Origin: Neobacillus mesonae
Lineage (GTDB): Bacteria > Bacillota > Bacilli > Bacillales > Cytobacillaceae
Assembly (NCBI RefSeq): GCF_001636315.1
Contig: NZ_KV440949.1
Coordinates: forward strand, 1,203-65,202
DNA length: 64,000 nt
Reading direction: 5' to 3'
The position numbers and the translations under genes are program-made. Below are positions 63,677-64,000 of the stretch, piece by piece (position 1 is the stretch's first letter; each line of letters starts with the position of its first letter). The notes under the pieces were generated by a model. It was not told the DNA's origin and did not search any database. It saw only the letters and a program-made list of their open reading frames with translations.

Positions 63677-64000
63677 TTATTGAACAAACGAATAATCTAT
63701 TAATTCATCGATATTCGGCTCTTTATCTATTAATTTTTGATCCAGCCAAAATTCAATGCTTAGTTTTGTGAGATCATATATTTTTCCTGGATTTTCTTTT
63801 GTCCCGAAATAGGTTTTATTAGCTTTCTCGTCATAAAATTTTACTCCCTTTAATGACTCTTCCAGCTCCGCTGGGGATTGACCCATAGCTTTCCCCATGA
63901 TTTTTAAGCTTTCTTCCCTATTAGTTTTATAGTATTCGATTGCTTCAAACCATGATTTAGTGATCGCTTTAACAGCTTTTGGGTTTTGTTTGACAAAATC
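63677..64000 (-). CDS. ABC transporter substrate-binding protein (SsuA/NMT1-like), C-terminal part
   Basis: An open frame runs from the right window edge to a stop at 63677, giving the last 107 residues of a substrate-binding protein. The segment FVKQNPKAVKAITKSWFEAIEY followed by a PAELEESLKGVKFYD region is typical of the nitrate/sulfonate/thiamine-precursor binding family. Its start and signal peptide lie beyond the window. It probably belongs to a nitrate, sulfonate or pyrimidine-type uptake system; permease and ATPase genes are not visible. Confidence 0.75.
   Translation of the reverse strand, partial: DFVKQNPKAVKAITKSWFEAIEYYKTNREESLKIMGKAMGQSPAELEESLKGVKFYDEKANKTYFGTKENPGKIYDLTKLSIEFWLDQKLIDKEPNIDELIDYSFVQ

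Overview
The window is chromosomal DNA from a low-GC, spore-former-type Firmicute of the family Bacillaceae. This rests on the 5' part of a 16S rRNA gene on the minus strand at the left edge, strong AGGAGG-type ribosome binding sites, frequent GUG/UUG starts, and Bacillus-type proteins (YteA-like DksA/TraR zinc finger, YhfC-like protease, SwrC-like RND pump, YqjA-like FUSC protein). A Neobacillus-like species is plausible, but I cannot fix the genus by eye.

Layout. 0-2.4 kb: 16S rRNA with its leader and promoter, a DUF421 membrane protein and a YhfC-type membrane protease. 2.7-13.3 kb: a minus-strand catabolic operon. In transcription order it holds an ADP-forming-type acyl-CoA synthetase, two MaoC-fold hydratase subunits, a thiolase-like protein, a DUF35 Zn-ribbon protein, two acyl-CoA dehydrogenases, an aldehyde dehydrogenase and an MFS transporter. 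This matches, component for component, the heteromeric side-chain-shortening machinery of the actinobacterial igr (cholesterol) operon. Two arrays of 21-bp-phased repeats sit inside it, one on each side of a MaoC gene. A large HTH protein lies just upstream. 15.8-24 kb: an RND efflux permease with a structured leader, a HupE/UreJ-like protein, a secreted PHP-type phosphoesterase, an HxlR regulator and a CysJ-like reductase that lacks the flavodoxin domain.

24.2-43.5 kb: a large catabolic region whose gene set fits aerobic breakdown of an N-heteroaromatic acid such as nicotinate. It has a three-subunit molybdenum hydroxylase with XdhC and CoxG-like helpers, an FAD monooxygenase, a maleamate-amidase-like cysteine hydrolase and a maleate-isomerase-like enzyme. 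It also has a second cysteine hydrolase, a DUF3891 protein, a DsrE protein, two AAHS-type MFS carriers, a two-subunit Rieske dioxygenase, and IclR, LysR and GntR regulators. Two inverted copies of a MITE-like repeat bracket the Mo-hydroxylase/dioxygenase half. A 94-bp upstream element is shared by one MFS gene and the dioxygenase gene.

43.8-45.1 kb is a graveyard: a truncated MITE, a broken second copy of the YhfC gene and a remnant of the L,D-transpeptidase gene. 45.1-64 kb is mixed household and accessory DNA. It includes three small genes of 43-59 codons, a CAAX protease, an acyltransferase, YceI, a lipoprotein, an erythromycin-esterase homologue, secreted M14 and L,D-transpeptidase enzymes and a LysR regulator. 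It also holds an overlapping pair of coiled-coil proteins (one tail-anchored), an aldose epimerase, an HD protein, a FUSC protein, an SDR/TetR pair with a visible operator, and the end of an ABC substrate-binding protein cut by the window edge. Seven copies of a GTGCCAGGCACC-type hairpin sit at gene 3' ends throughout the window and look like dispersed terminators.
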